Source: a virus
DNA length: 46,849 bases
Virus record (IMG/VR): IMGVR_UViG_3300035703_000149
Location: 1 to 46,849 of that record
Direction: 5' to 3' (one strand)
Part shown: positions 35,501 to 44,378 of the stretch, in pieces
How positions within the stretch are numbered: position 1 is the stretch's first letter
Layout: each line of letters begins with the position of its first letter
Notes under the pieces: model-generated
The model's database searches: none
Seen by the model: the letters and a program-made list of their open reading frames with translations, nothing else
What the model was told of the DNA's origin: nothing
Program-made: the position numbers and the translations under genes

Positions 35501-38500
35501 CCAGGAAGAGAACTATAAGAGAATCCTTTGTTTAGAATTTTTACTTGTGCGATAGGACCTAAAGCATTTTCTGAGTCAGTTTGGTATGTGATATTTGCAT
35601 CTTCTCCAACATAAGATTGTTTTTCCGGAATTTTGGATAAAGTATAAGTAAAAGAAGTCGTTGATGCAATAGAAACTTTTTTATTTCCGTTATATCCACT
35701 GTTGTTAAATAACAGTTCACTACTAGAAATTACAGTATCATCTACAACTATTTCACTCTTTTCTTTTGGAATATTACCATCATAAACCGGAGTCAATTTA
35801 TAATATAATTTTTCTGGCAATTCGTCACTCATAGTAAGAACTACCTTTGCATTAGTACTTATTCCGATAGATCCTACTTTTTGTACATCAAAAACCCTAG
35901 AATTTCTTGTAGTTTCAAATATTTCTGTAAAATTAGAATTCTTATAAAAATTAAAGTCAAACGCAGAGTATTTTGTTGATTGATAAGTATATGAAAGAGA
36001 TGAGTGGGACAGATCAAAATCTACTATAGAGTTTTTATATAAATTTATTGCAGGATTTACTAATGAAATTTCTCCAAATGAAGTACTTGAAATTCCAACG
36101 ATACTTGGTTTTAATTTAACGGAATCATAATAAGTTGGTGAAAGTTTAATAGTGTTTGGATCAAAAACAACAACATAATACTCTCCGTTGTCGTTCAGTC
36201 CACCACAAGGAGATGTGGAAGTGTGAATAACTTTCTGACCAGTTTTAAATCCATGACTACTAATTACGATAGAATTGGTAGAAGTGTTTACTCCAGAAGC
36301 GGAGAAAGATTGTGGATTGATTAATAATACTCTATTGTAATCATTGTATTTTACTGTTATGGTGGTTACTGATCCAACATTAACATTAATATCAACATAA
36401 TCATCATTTTTCAATCCATGTGTTTGTGCCGTAGAAACAGTAACAATATTTCTAGATATTTCTCCCGTAATTGAATTAAAATTAGTTTTAAAACTATGAT
36501 AAACGCCGGTTCCAATCCCCACAAAATATAAAGTAGATTCAAAATTTTGATTACTTGCAATACCAACAAAAGTACCTGTGGAACCAAGACCAACACGAAC
36601 AGTCGATATTCCAATTAAATCATTGGATATTTTTGCAACGTAAACAGTTGATGAATCGGACAAAGTTAAACTAGTAGAAATACCATTCGTGGATACTGCA
36701 ATAACACTTCCGCCATTTGAAAGGTATGTAAGTTCATCCCCAGTCAATAAACCGTGATTTGGTAAGTAAATTGTTTTTGTTGGTATAAAAATTTGAGTTA
36801 AACCAGCACCCGGATTTGAAATATTTAATGTTGTACCTATTCCGACTCCAGAGACTGTACCCAATCCAATTGCTTCTTTGGGATTAAAATATAATTCTTT
36901 ATTAACTCTATATGAATACTCACTCTTAAACCCTACACTAATTGTTATTTTTCTTGGATTCTCATAAATTACCGAAGATGTAGAATGAGATACGCCAATA
37001 GTACCATCAATTTGTCTTAGAATTCTTAATCTAGAAGATTCTCTATCAACATTTAAAACTTTTATTTTCTCCGAATCAATCTGAAGTATATCATTTTCTC
37101 TGATATATTGATCACTTAAGTTTCCTCTCACAGAAATATATGTAACTATACCTGTTGTTGAAACTGTATGTAATCCTATGGTTGATGTTCCTATTCCAAC
37201 TAAAAATAATGCATTAGAACTAATTCCTGCGGAAAAAGATCCTTCTAATAGTGAAGAAGTTGTATTTAAACCAGATACATTAATAATATCTGTGTTTTTT
37301 AAATTATGAGGTGTATTTGAATAGATATTATAAGAATCTTTTTCTGCTCCAGGGTAAAATTCCGCATTATAAATTGTAGTTGTAGCTACACTTATGGAAT
37401 TTATTGATTTTCCGCCAATTTTAACTACCTTTGCAGAAACTCCAAAACCTCTTTGTTTACCACTAGCATCCAAATTATCAAAAACTAGTTGATCATTAAC
37501 TCTATAATTATCACCTCCGGTAGAAATTCCTATTTTTTCTACTTCTCCTGTATAAGTTGACTTAATATCAATTGTTTGATCTAAATTATTTGGAAGATTT
37601 ACATACTTATAGTATTGATTTCCTGAACTTAAATTATAGTAATAAGTATTTCTTTTCCAATTCGTATCATTCAAATTTAAGTCATTTTGATTTGAATCTG
37701 GGTCAAAATTAAATTGATTTGGTTTAGACTTAAATGAATTACCTATTATAAATGGAAATACCGGTCTTTTATATCCAGAAAAACTTCCAGAAGAATCTGC
37801 GTTTCCGTCATTAATAGTGGCAAAATATGCGTATGTACCATTTGGAAAATCTGGAGTTATACAAAATCTTCCATTATTTTCATCCAATACTGTATCATCA
37901 TTTACTTCATAGTGAGTATAATCCTCAATAAAAAATCCTGCAGGAAATATACTAAGTGGTGGTCTATTTGACTTTATATCAATTTTATATCCAGATTTCA
38001 TTTGAGATACGCTTCCACCCTGCGAGGTAGAATATCCATAAGGTCCATATATTGGATTTCCATCATATGCCCATCCAATTATAGGAGAATGATCTGAAGA
38101 GGTTAATTCTAGATTATTAGATTTTCTTAAATCTTTTTTAGAATATATTACTTTTCCTGATTGATCTAAAGCATATACAATTTCTCTTAGTTTTCTTGGA
38201 GCATATAAATGACAATATTGAATTCCAAATTTAGGATTAGATGAGTCTGTAAGAAATCCATCATCCGAAGTTATATTATTAATATATTTTTGGAACAGAT
38301 TTACAGTCCAGGTTTTAATTTTTGCCTTCGCACTAAAGAATAATCCGGATGGAGAAACTGATATTGTAGTGCTATTTGAATTATATCCAGATCCACCTTG
38401 TATAATTTTTATTGATGTAATTTGTCCATTTTCAATTATTGGAGTTAGTGTAGCTCCTGAACCATCTCCAGTTATTAGAAGATCTGGAGTAGAAAAATAA

Positions 38501-41500
38501 TTTTTTCCTACATTTGATACTAGAACTTCTGTTATTTGACCATTCGAAATTATTGGAATTAACTCCGCATTAGTTCCATTTAGAATATCAATGTTTGGTT
38601 GTCTTTGATAATTAAGTGTTTCTAAAGAACCATAATTTGAACCATTTGAATCTACATGAACAGATGTAATTTCTCCCCTAAAGATTGGTCTTATTTGTGC
38701 TTTAAAGGTAACACCGTTTGTAGAAGATATTCCAACATTCCCTAAAAGACTTACCTCTATTTCTGGATAATTAAAAATATGAGATCCAGAACCAACAGAT
38801 TTCAAATCAACATATTGTTTGGTTCTGTAGTAAAAATCCTTCTCGTCCAAATTAATGAAAGTATTTGAAAGTCTAAAATTATCATTATCAATTTTAGTTA
38901 CATAATATTCAGTGTTAGTTGTCAATCCGGATATTGATGTACCTTCGTTGTAATATTTTACGATTTCTCCAGATTTAAAATCATGATTTTTTATATTAAT
39001 ACTATCTAATGATGTATTGATTCCAGAGATAGAACAAGTTCTTTTTTTATTTTGATATCCTGATCCGGGGTTAATCACATTGATAGAATCAACAACCAGT
39101 TTTTTATTTACTGATTCTAAATTATGATTACCTGTACCATAGGAAGTTAATGCTATGGTATTAATTCCGGATATTGCATCATCTTTTGTTTTGTGCAACT
39201 TTATTTGATATGGAGTTTTAACTGATACGTGGTATATTGCATCAGTAGACAATCCACCTACAGCAGTTTGAGAATCTGTTTTATAAACTACAGGTTCTCC
39301 ATTTCTAAATTTATGATAAGTCGAAAAACCTATCGTTGATTGGGAAGAACCCAATGAGACAAATTGCGATTCTATTTCCGAATTAAATGAAATTCTATGA
39401 TCTATAAGTTTAGTTTTAACAGTTGCTTTAGCTCCAATACCATTTCCGCCCGTGATTGTAACTATAGGAGTTTCTTGGTAATCAAAACCAGGATCAATGA
39501 TATCAATTCTCTCTAGTGATCCGTTTATCGCACAAAAACCGGTTGCTCCAGAACCAACACTATCACTTATTAAAAGTCTAGGTGGATTTATTACATCATA
39601 ACCACTTCCATTAGATGTAACTTCAATCTCTTCTATACCACCGTAGTATAAAATATCATATGATTTGTAGTTTAATATTTCAACTCCATTGACCAGAATT
39701 CCAGTTTTTCCGGGGAAAGTTTCATAATAATTTCCATCATTTTGTTGAGGAGATATTTCTCTAAAAATTCTTTGATTGTCTAAGTATTTTGAATATAAAT
39801 TGTATGGAGTAATCTTGTTAGATGTCACAGTAGTTTGCGAGCTAACACTAACAAATCTTGAATTATCAATATCTGATCTACTTCTAGAAAACTTTACTTG
39901 ATTCGAATCAATTCTTTTTATAAAATAAAGACCTTCATCAAATAAAGATGTTCCATTTGGAGTATAATATACAGCATCTCCCGTATAAAATCCATGATCT
40001 GAGAGATTTGTTATTTTAAAAGTGTCTCCGACATAAGTTCCAGAAAAAATTATAGACCTATCACTTGCATCTAAAGAAATATCGTTAAACGAAGGTAATG
40101 ATGTGGAAGCAACTAATGTTTTTTCCTTGTCATTATAGACATTTTGTACATTTGTTGAGAAAACATTAGAGTTTAAAAATTTGCTCGAATTTGTTTTAGA
40201 AATATTTTTTGTTACAACAAAATTTGTATTTGATGTGGAAATAATATTATTAAACTTAGTAATAATAGATCTATCTGAAGTTACATCTATTACTTTTGCT
40301 GTTTCTGTAATATTTAAATTATTTGTAATAGAAAATGTATTACCTATTCTAAAAATATGATTTTTATCAAGTGTTATTGAATAAATTTTATTTAAAGAAT
40401 CAATCAAACTAATTGACGAAACTTTATACGTTGTAGATACGTTTAAAAACCAATCTTTAGTTGAAACAAGTTTTTCATCTAATCCTAGAGATTTTATTTT
40501 TAAAGTATCTCCCTTTTCATAAAAATAAGAAGAAGAATTTGGGTCAAAGGAATTTAAAACAGAATTGATTCTTACTCTAATTTCAGTACCAAATCCTGTC
40601 GTGGCATATGCATATGTATTAATCCCTATTACAGAATTATCTGAGATATCTGATGATATATTAGAACAATTTAAAAATTGATTTATTGATTTTGAAGAAT
40701 AACTAACGATTCCTGAGGAACCATCAAAATAAGTTACATTAATTTCTCCGCTATTGGGAAATCCAACTGTAGAATCAACATCGATAGTTGAAGATCCGGT
40801 TGATACATTTCCAATTGCGATTGTTTTTGGGTGAACTGAGAAATTTCCGTATACAGAACCTTCATAGTTAATATCTTTATTATACCCTACATCAAGTTTT
40901 AATTTATAAAATTCGCCTTCAGTTTTAGTATTTAATTTACTTACTGAAGTTACTGGAGAATACGCTTTTTCAATTTCTCCGTATTTTTTTTGAAATAGTG
41001 TTAGATTTTCTAAATCTAATGGATTTCCACTTATTCTTTCTACGACAAGATCGTTGGTAATTCTATAATGTGCGTCGGAAGGTCTAAAAAGAAGTTCTTT
41101 TGGTCTTATAACTTTAACTTCTTCGTTATAAAGAGCTTTGAATAAGATTTCAAATGATAAATCAGTACCTTTAGATGAATAAAAATCTTTAGCTTGTTTG
41201 ATGAACAGATTTTGATTTAAATCTGAATCCAATTCTCTATTTTCTAAACCAGGTGTTAGTTGATACTTAATTTTGAGTAAAAATTGCTTTAAAAATAAAT
41301 CACTTAAATTGTAAATGGTATCTCCAGATCTATGTTCACTAGAATCTGACTCCGAAAAAGTTAATTCCGATCCATAAGATGTAATTCCACTAAACCCCCT
41401 AATACATCCAGTAAAGGAGTTTGTGGTTTTCCCCGTATATGTTATGATTTCGTTTCCTATTTTTAATAGTCCATAAGAATCTGGAAAATTAAAAGTTCCT

Positions 41501-41766
41501 CTGGGGGATTGTATCAAATCAATAGTAATTGTGGTATCGATCGCAGAAATATCATTTAATAAAAAGATAGAATCCGTAGTGTTAGTAAGTTCATCAAGTT
41601 TTACATATTGGTCAATATTTTGAATTAAATCTAAGGGAGCTCCTTTAAATTCTTGAGCAATATAATATTGCGATAAAAAGTCAATAACCAGTGGAAACTC
41701 TTCCCTAACATATGAGGGAACTTGATTTTTTACAATGTTATTGATCTGTACTCTTTTTTCTGTCAT
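29527..41766 (-). CDS. Giant 4079-aa baseplate/tail protein in the gene 7 position
   Basis: The largest gene here, 12.2 kb without interruption. It sits between gp6 and gp8, exactly where T4 encodes the wedge protein gp7 (1032 aa), so a gp7-like wedge role is the best positional guess. I see no clear T4 gp7 sequence match. The N-terminus (NIVKNQVPSYVREEFPLVID, then FLSQYYIAQEFKGAPLDLIQ) is conserved in marine T4-like phages as I recall. Residues about 65-160 carry the module LLKIGNEIITYT ... FTGCIRGFSG, and similar copies appear near 1560 and 3110. Near 1230-1250 is a YHYH-like motif (GWAYDGNPIYGPYGYS). Gly-x-Gly-Tyr-x-x-x-Pro repeats appear near 720, 1020-1130, 3400-3500 and 3830. The rest is Ser/Thr/Gly/Ile-rich beta sequence. 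No signal peptide. Confidence 0.88.
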   Translation of the reverse strand: MTEKRVQINNIVKNQVPSYVREEFPLVIDFLSQYYIAQEFKGAPLDLIQNIDQYVKLDELTNTTDSIFLLNDISAIDTTITIDLIQSPRGTFNFPDSYGLLKIGNEIITYTGKTTNSFTGCIRGFSGITSYGSELTFSESDSSEHRSGDTIYNLSDLFLKQFLLKIKYQLTPGLENRELDSDLNQNLFIKQAKDFYSSKGTDLSFEILFKALYNEEVKVIRPKELLFRPSDAHYRITNDLVVERISGNPLDLENLTLFQKKYGEIEKAYSPVTSVSKLNTKTEGEFYKLKLDVGYNKDINYEGSVYGNFSVHPKTIAIGNVSTGSSTIDVDSTVGFPNSGEINVTYFDGSSGIVSYSSKSINQFLNCSNISSDISDNSVIGINTYAYATTGFGTEIRVRINSVLNSFDPNSSSYFYEKGDTLKIKSLGLDEKLVSTKDWFLNVSTTYKVSSISLIDSLNKIYSITLDKNHIFRIGNTFSITNNLNITETAKVIDVTSDRSIITKFNNIISTSNTNFVVTKNISKTNSSKFLNSNVFSTNVQNVYNDKEKTLVASTSLPSFNDISLDASDRSIIFSGTYVGDTFKITNLSDHGFYTGDAVYYTPNGTSLFDEGLYFIKRIDSNQVKFSRSRSDIDNSRFVSVSSQTTVTSNKITPYNLYSKYLDNQRIFREISPQQNDGNYYETFPGKTGILVNGVEILNYKSYDILYYGGIEEIEVTSNGSGYDVINPPRLLISDSVGSGATGFCAINGSLERIDIIDPGFDYQETPIVTITGGNGIGAKATVKTKLIDHRISFNSEIESQFVSLGSSQSTIGFSTYHKFRNGEPVVYKTDSQTAVGGLSTDAIYHVSVKTPYQIKLHKTKDDAISGINTIALTSYGTGNHNLESVNKKLVVDSINVINPGSGYQNKKRTCSISGINTSLDSINIKNHDFKSGEIVKYYNEGTSISGLTTNTEYYVTKIDNDNFRLSNTFINLDEKDFYYRTKQYVDLKSVGSGSHIFNYPEIEVSLLGNVGISSTNGVTFKAQIRPIFRGEITSVHVDSNGSNYGSLETLNYQRQPNIDILNGTNAELIPIISNGQITEVLVSNVGKNYFSTPDLLITGDGSGATLTPIIENGQITSIKIIQGGSGYNSNSTTISVSPSGLFFSAKAKIKTWTVNLFQKYINNITSDDGFLTDSSNPKFGIQYCHLYAPRKLREIVYALDQSGKVIYSKKDLRKSNNLELTSSDHSPIIGWAYDGNPIYGPYGYSTSQGGSVSQMKSGYKIDIKSNRPPLSIFPAGFFIEDYTHYEVNDDTVLDENNGRFCITPDFPNGTYAYFATINDGNADSSGSFSGYKRPVFPFIIGNSFKSKPNQFNFDPDSNQNDLNLNDTNWKRNTYYYNLSSGNQYYKYVNLPNNLDQTIDIKSTYTGEVEKIGISTGGDNYRVNDQLVFDNLDASGKQRGFGVSAKVVKIGGKSINSISVATTTIYNAEFYPGAEKDSYNIYSNTPHNLKNTDIINVSGLNTTSSLLEGSFSAGISSNALFLVGIGTSTIGLHTVSTTGIVTYISVRGNLSDQYIRENDILQIDSEKIKVLNVDRESSRLRILRQIDGTIGVSHSTSSVIYENPRKITISVGFKSEYSYRVNKELYFNPKEAIGLGTVSGVGIGTTLNISNPGAGLTQIFIPTKTIYLPNHGLLTGDELTYLSNGGSVIAVSTNGISTSLTLSDSSTVYVAKISNDLIGISTVRVGLGSTGTFVGIASNQNFESTLYFVGIGTGVYHSFKTNFNSITGEISRNIVTVSTAQTHGLKNDDYVDINVNVGSVTTITVKYNDYNRVLLINPQSFSASGVNTSTNSIVISSHGFKTGQKVIHTSTSPCGGLNDNGEYYVVVFDPNTIKLSPTYYDSVKLKPSIVGISSTSFGEISLVNPAINLYKNSIVDFDLSHSSLSYTYQSTKYSAFDFNFYKNSNFTEIFETTRNSRVFDVQKVGSIGISTNAKVVLTMSDELPEKLYYKLTPVYDGNIPKEKSEIVVDDTVISSSELLFNNSGYNGNKKVSIASTTSFTYTLSKIPEKQSYVGEDANITYQTDSENALGPIAQVKILNKGFSYSSLPGITTVSSLLGIGAILETDSKSIGRIKNSKINDIGFNYPSDYTLRPVTSLPQVIKVEPLSSFLSIGISSFGKGYSVSPKILVFDGKTGNIIPEVDLRYEVGDSFVSIIKNTYGISDVVPRLLPTQNSNGVGISTISFNPVTKDVTVKLSVGFSTSDSFPFKVNDRVLIENISVGVGSTGKGYNSENYNYSLFTLTSVDENRGGIGSVTYNLSQFLNGSEFPGTFNSTNSSGRIIPEKDFPIFEIKLTKNDYLKNENVFSNSVSSGVVENWDPKNNYLKVISNQRFVVGEIIEGSSSSTQGIASSITYFDSSIKLGAFSKVENGWENDAGTLNNSLQRIQDNFYYQNFSYSLKSRVDYDTWNDPVSTLNHTAGFKKFSDYQLESLSSIPMNIGITTATTSVDVVTDIIGVIDLNCVYDFDLASENSLRISSRLFSDEIRFANRILSDYLESVGNRVLSIDDLSGQFNSNPRPTRYSEVFRFDLNDIRSQKYIVYIKDKRYYNQRQLMLVTLVNDNFNGYINQYARLESAYDLGSFDFSISGNQGILNFYPVNYSINDYDLSFISYNLNDNLLGVGSTSIGSSLISTASTVVSSGSTTTIVSLDSSYSGVKILVNISGVNNEFEFDEINLINNGSDVEFVEYGQLTTNLGPYSISGFGTYYPYISGSNLNVDFIPNVGTALTVNTVQISLGNTESTGIGTFDMKHARIESRTTSIASSTSPISHIIGEYPDAYDVAYFIVQVFDLTNNESQISEVVVIDDDTETYSVEYGNVETSSGIGTIGTQRTGSITELLFTPIENIDVQVKVFMNSLRHENDDLDIVDFMNATIQTAYANYTGTDTDVKRAFNLNHKNFPIFERYFDGSSSNTVDTINNTILIPNHFFVSGEKIKYYHAGAGTTQAIGIASTYFGVGIGTTDKLPSEIYAIKVNESLIKLASSAENALKSIPETLNITSVGIGTSHRFVATNQNPKVIVAIDNVIQSPIVSTALTSTLSKSSTTIDDVLYFSGITSFFGGDLIKIGSEIMRIESVGFGTTNGIKVRRPWLGTVNVGYSTGSLVTKVVGNYNIVDNVLNFVTAPYGNLPFSSVTNSPDERDWTGISTGSSFQGRVFLRSGIINTSNETYHKNYIFDDISGQFTGSKNTFTLKSSSSNVTGITTENAIILINDIFQGPGLKNQYVLQESSGITSIRFTGTATSVSYDINTSSLPSGGIIVSVGSTEGFGYQPLISAGATAIVSTSGTITSISVGNTGSGYRAPTSYEISVNTSHPIGIGSTIIYLQNNNSLFSLLNLLNTGSNCSIGIGTFIGIGSVITSIGSTFVYVGTSATSSYTIPSGTQATVKISNPQIGFANVGVANSSVGICTVTHVGYSTIISGNISKTVTITNSGYGYTSSNPPLVVIDDPLSYTNIPLIYSSSSSGLGTEATIDIVVGQGSSVIDFEINNTGYGYGEGQVLTIPTGGLTGIPTTSSLSEFQISIQKVFNDRFTGWSIGELQIIDSIEDLFDGEEFVFPLKVSDNLVSIRSSKGSNINVQDTLLVFVNDILQVPGEGYIFEGGSLITFTEPPKQDDTCIILFYKGSGSVDVSETDILETVKVGDELTLGYDSYLNQPSSWQEDFRTVTKINSTDFVTTNPYFGPGNIDNEDVFRPIIWCRQSEDKIIDGKEIGKDRVLYEPLINPYAYLIQPVGVGSTIIYVDNIRPFFNPINENDSTLSFQNNITFLSQESKVSASATAIVSSAGTITSISISDGGNGYVSAPSVTIQNPVGLGTTQRATASSSITSGIVTFVSITGPGTGYATTNPPLVLIEPPAFISEKNSVSSYEGDSGIIVGISTTSVGVAYTGLILDLYIPQNSFLRDSRITGVTTLSGIQNEYYFTVYKSNIGYGLTSLNSSGGVVGVGTSFFDNVYQAINVSFAQTSITGIGLTYITKVLISVSGYNGLVATGLGSYFGEYSWGRITLNSRSESVNYNSYNTSGVSGISSGTIVKRTNSLKYSNYT

Positions 41767-41768
41767 TT

Positions 41769-43694
41769 TTATGATCTTACTAAATTCCCGTTACTGTAAC
41801 TTGAAGATACTATATAATTCGATGCTGATGGATCTAATCCAGAAGCAATTTCATCAACAATCATTTCAAAATTGCTGTTATTAATATCTAGTTGCAAATA
41901 TAAATCCTGTAATCCAATTACATCATTTGATTTTGGAATTGCTGAAATTTCAATAATATTCTGACCATCTTTAATCTTTGAATTAATTATGTTTATTGGA
42001 TTTAACGTAATAATTCCAGATTTATAATTAATTTGCCCGACATTTCTTCTTACAACTGTTGGAGTCGGTGAATTTACAGAGGGTACGGTGAATAAAAATA
42101 TTGACCCAGTTATTCTGTCACTATCAGGTACGTCTGAAATGTACACATCATTGTTTATATCACTTACTCTAAAAGCAGAAGATTTTATATTATATCCACT
42201 CATACTCTTAATGTGAAATTCATTGCCGAAACCAATTTGATATTCGGTAAAAGAGTTTAATACAACACGCAAATCTCTTCTAATTTGTAGTGTAGTTATA
42301 TTTGATGTAACTGAAGCATCACTGTCGTCTATGATTTTCAAAAATTTACTATATTTAAATCTAGCACCATACCTGTTTAATTCTGTTGATTCCGCATACT
42401 TGTTAGCATTTGTCTGAATCAAACTAGAAACATATTCTGCATTTGGTGCTAAATTACTATTGTAATAAATTTTGGAATTTATTTCCACATAAAGATACTT
42501 AAGATCAAGTATCTCTGGAACTATTCCAGCAACTGCATATTTTTTAAGTTTTAGCTTAATATTTTCCTTAATTAAATTTGGTAAAAAATCACCAAATCTT
42601 GGTTTAATGCTAATAAAAACTTTTCCGTATTGTGGTGGAATTAGTTCTTCTCCACCAAAAACCGAAATAGATTCTGTCTCTGGATAAATTTTGGCAGGTA
42701 TCAAAGTTTCATAGTCATTCGAAGTTAGTGCTCTATTTTGTGATGCGTAAATTCTTGGAGCATACTTCTTAATAGACTCTACAGATTCGATATTTTCTCC
42801 CCCAGAAGAAGGAATACCCGTAGTAACAAGAGAAACGCCTGAAGTTACTGTATATTCAACTCCATTTCTAGTATAAGTCAATCTTCCCGCAAAACTAAAT
42901 TGGTTGATTCCATTAGCACTATCTCCACTTGTAGTAATATATGATACTGAAATAAAATTCCCCTCTTCCAATTTTCTACCAAAAATACCATCTCCAAAAA
43001 TTAGTTCATATCTTTCGTCTTCAATTTCTTGTAAAAAGAATACATTTGATGATGAATTAATTTCAAATAAACTATCCTGGTATGAATATTTGACGGAATT
43101 TGTGGAATTTTGATTAGTTCTTACTCTAGTTGAAATTAGATTAGTATCAATTCCAACGTTATCTAATATAAATCTTTGATTTGTATTAAAACTTGAATAT
43201 GTAAAATTTGTAGTTAATAAACTTCCTTCATATATTGAAATGTCATTAAATTCTGCAATACCATTAACTACAGGAACTGTAATATCCTCTAATATTGAAA
43301 AAACAAAAGACTGATTACCAAAAGCACCTGCAGTTGTCGCAACAGGTCCTTTTCTTAAAGTTAGAGATGCAGGAACAGGAGTTATATTAGTTGTATCTAC
43401 AAAAAAACTAATAGTTGCTTTAGATGCTTTTCTTGATCTTGGAATATATCCGATATTTCTTGCTAATGCTACAACATTTTCTCTTAGAGTAGCACTATCA
43501 ATAAAAACCTCATTTGCAACCATATTTGCATTATATGAGGTAATATATGTGTTATACGCTAAAACATCTAAAATCGTTGAGAGATTTGATCCTTCAAAAT
43601 CATAATCAGTAAAATTTGGATTGGATCTTAGATAATCTCTGAGAGTTGTTTTAACTTGATCAAAATCTAAGTTGGAGAAATTGACTAATGGCAT
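41769..43694 (-). CDS. 6: Baseplate wedge protein gp6
   Basis: 641-aa wedge protein (T4 gp6 is 660 aa), the J-like core of contractile baseplates whose ring surrounds the hub. The N-terminus LDFDQVKTTLRDYLRSNPNF, followed by TDYDFEGSNLSTILDVLAYN and ANEVFIDSATLRENVVALAR, is the strongly conserved gp6/J opening. The ELIFGDGIFGRKLEEGNFIS block near residue 233 and AKIYPETESISVFGGEE near 335 are also family features. Only one base separates it from the gp25 stop, and two bases from the giant gene, so all three are one operon led by the gp25 promoter. Confidence 0.97.
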   Translation of the reverse strand: MPLVNFSNLDFDQVKTTLRDYLRSNPNFTDYDFEGSNLSTILDVLAYNTYITSYNANMVANEVFIDSATLRENVVALARNIGYIPRSRKASKATISFFVDTTNITPVPASLTLRKGPVATTAGAFGNQSFVFSILEDITVPVVNGIAEFNDISIYEGSLLTTNFTYSSFNTNQRFILDNVGIDTNLISTRVRTNQNSTNSVKYSYQDSLFEINSSSNVFFLQEIEDERYELIFGDGIFGRKLEEGNFISVSYITTSGDSANGINQFSFAGRLTYTRNGVEYTVTSGVSLVTTGIPSSGGENIESVESIKKYAPRIYASQNRALTSNDYETLIPAKIYPETESISVFGGEELIPPQYGKVFISIKPRFGDFLPNLIKENIKLKLKKYAVAGIVPEILDLKYLYVEINSKIYYNSNLAPNAEYVSSLIQTNANKYAESTELNRYGARFKYSKFLKIIDDSDASVTSNITTLQIRRDLRVVLNSFTEYQIGFGNEFHIKSMSGYNIKSSAFRVSDINNDVYISDVPDSDRITGSIFLFTVPSVNSPTPTVVRRNVGQINYKSGIITLNPINIINSKIKDGQNIIEISAIPKSNDVIGLQDLYLQLDINNSNFEMIVDEIASGLDPSASNYIVSSSYSNGNLVRS

Positions 43695-43695
43695 T

Positions 43696-44097
43696 TTACC
43701 TAGTTGGTTGCAAAACGAATTGTAATTGTTGTGCGGGAATATCTGCTCCTATAACTTCATATATGATAGTTAAGTCATATGAATTATTATCATAGTCTGG
43801 AAATGCCTGCACATCAATCAAATTGACTCTCGACTCATAATTTTGAATTGACTCTTTAATTTGATCTACAATAATAGAAGATGAAATTTCATCTATATTT
43901 TCAAATATAGACCTCGTTATGTTAGATCCAAAATTTTCATTAAAAAATTTTTCTCCAGGAAGGGTAAAAACAATGTTTTTAATGGAACGTGAAATTGCGT
44001 TTTCATTTTTCAAAGCGATTAAATCCCCATTCAGAGGATTGCTCTGAAAGGTCATACTAATATCTTTAAAACCTTGGCTTACCCTTTCTAGAGGCAT
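43696..44097 (-). CDS. 25: Baseplate wedge protein gp25
   Basis: 133-aa gpW/gp25 family protein (T4 gp25 is 132 aa) that clamps sheath to baseplate. Conserved elements are FKDISMTFQSNPLNGDLIAL, NENAISRSIKNIVFTLPGEK, FFNENFGSNITRSIFENID and ESRVNLIDVQAFPDYDNNSY. A late octamer stands 20 bases upstream. It is the first gene of the wedge operon, as order 25-6-(7)-8 predicts. Confidence 0.97.
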   Translation of the reverse strand: MPLERVSQGFKDISMTFQSNPLNGDLIALKNENAISRSIKNIVFTLPGEKFFNENFGSNITRSIFENIDEISSSIIVDQIKESIQNYESRVNLIDVQAFPDYDNNSYDLTIIYEVIGADIPAQQLQFVLQPTR

Positions 44098-44117
44098 TGA
44101 ATAGTATAAATCTATCT

Positions 44118-44125
44118 TATTTATT
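44118..44125 (-). promoter_or_regulatory. Late promoter octamer upstream of gp25
   Basis: AATAAATA on the minus strand, 20 bases before gp25. It overlaps the TAA stop of the 85-aa gene (44121-44123). It probably drives 25, 6 and the 4079-aa gene. Confidence 0.68.
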
Positions 44126-44378
44126 CATCTTTTTTGAATTCATAAAGTGGTTCAGTACCATATTCCCAATCATCGTAATCTTCATCATTACGAATTTTTG
44201 AGTGAATTTCATTTTGATGGAAAAAATCATGTTTTTTGGGTGTCAAATCATCATTTGCGATTTCACGTAGCATCTTTTGCTTTTCAATTTTCTCATCCCA
44301 ACCATATTCCGATGACAAATACTGTGTTCCCCACTCATTTTTCATGAAGTTTTCGTCTTTATCGACTTGTTTGGTCAT
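44121..44378 (-). CDS. Small acidic hypothetical protein
   Basis: 85-aa protein starting MTKQVDKDENFMKNEWGTQY, rich in Asp, Glu, Lys and Trp, with no Cys and no membrane segment. No family is recognised. Its start overlaps the end of the 233-aa gene by 20 bases and has a good ribosome site (AGGAG, spacing eight), so coupled translation is likely. The stop lies in the late promoter of the gp25 operon. Confidence 0.75.
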   Translation of the reverse strand: MTKQVDKDENFMKNEWGTQYLSSEYGWDEKIEKQKMLREIANDDLTPKKHDFFHQNEIHSKIRNDEDYDDWEYGTEPLYEFKKDE

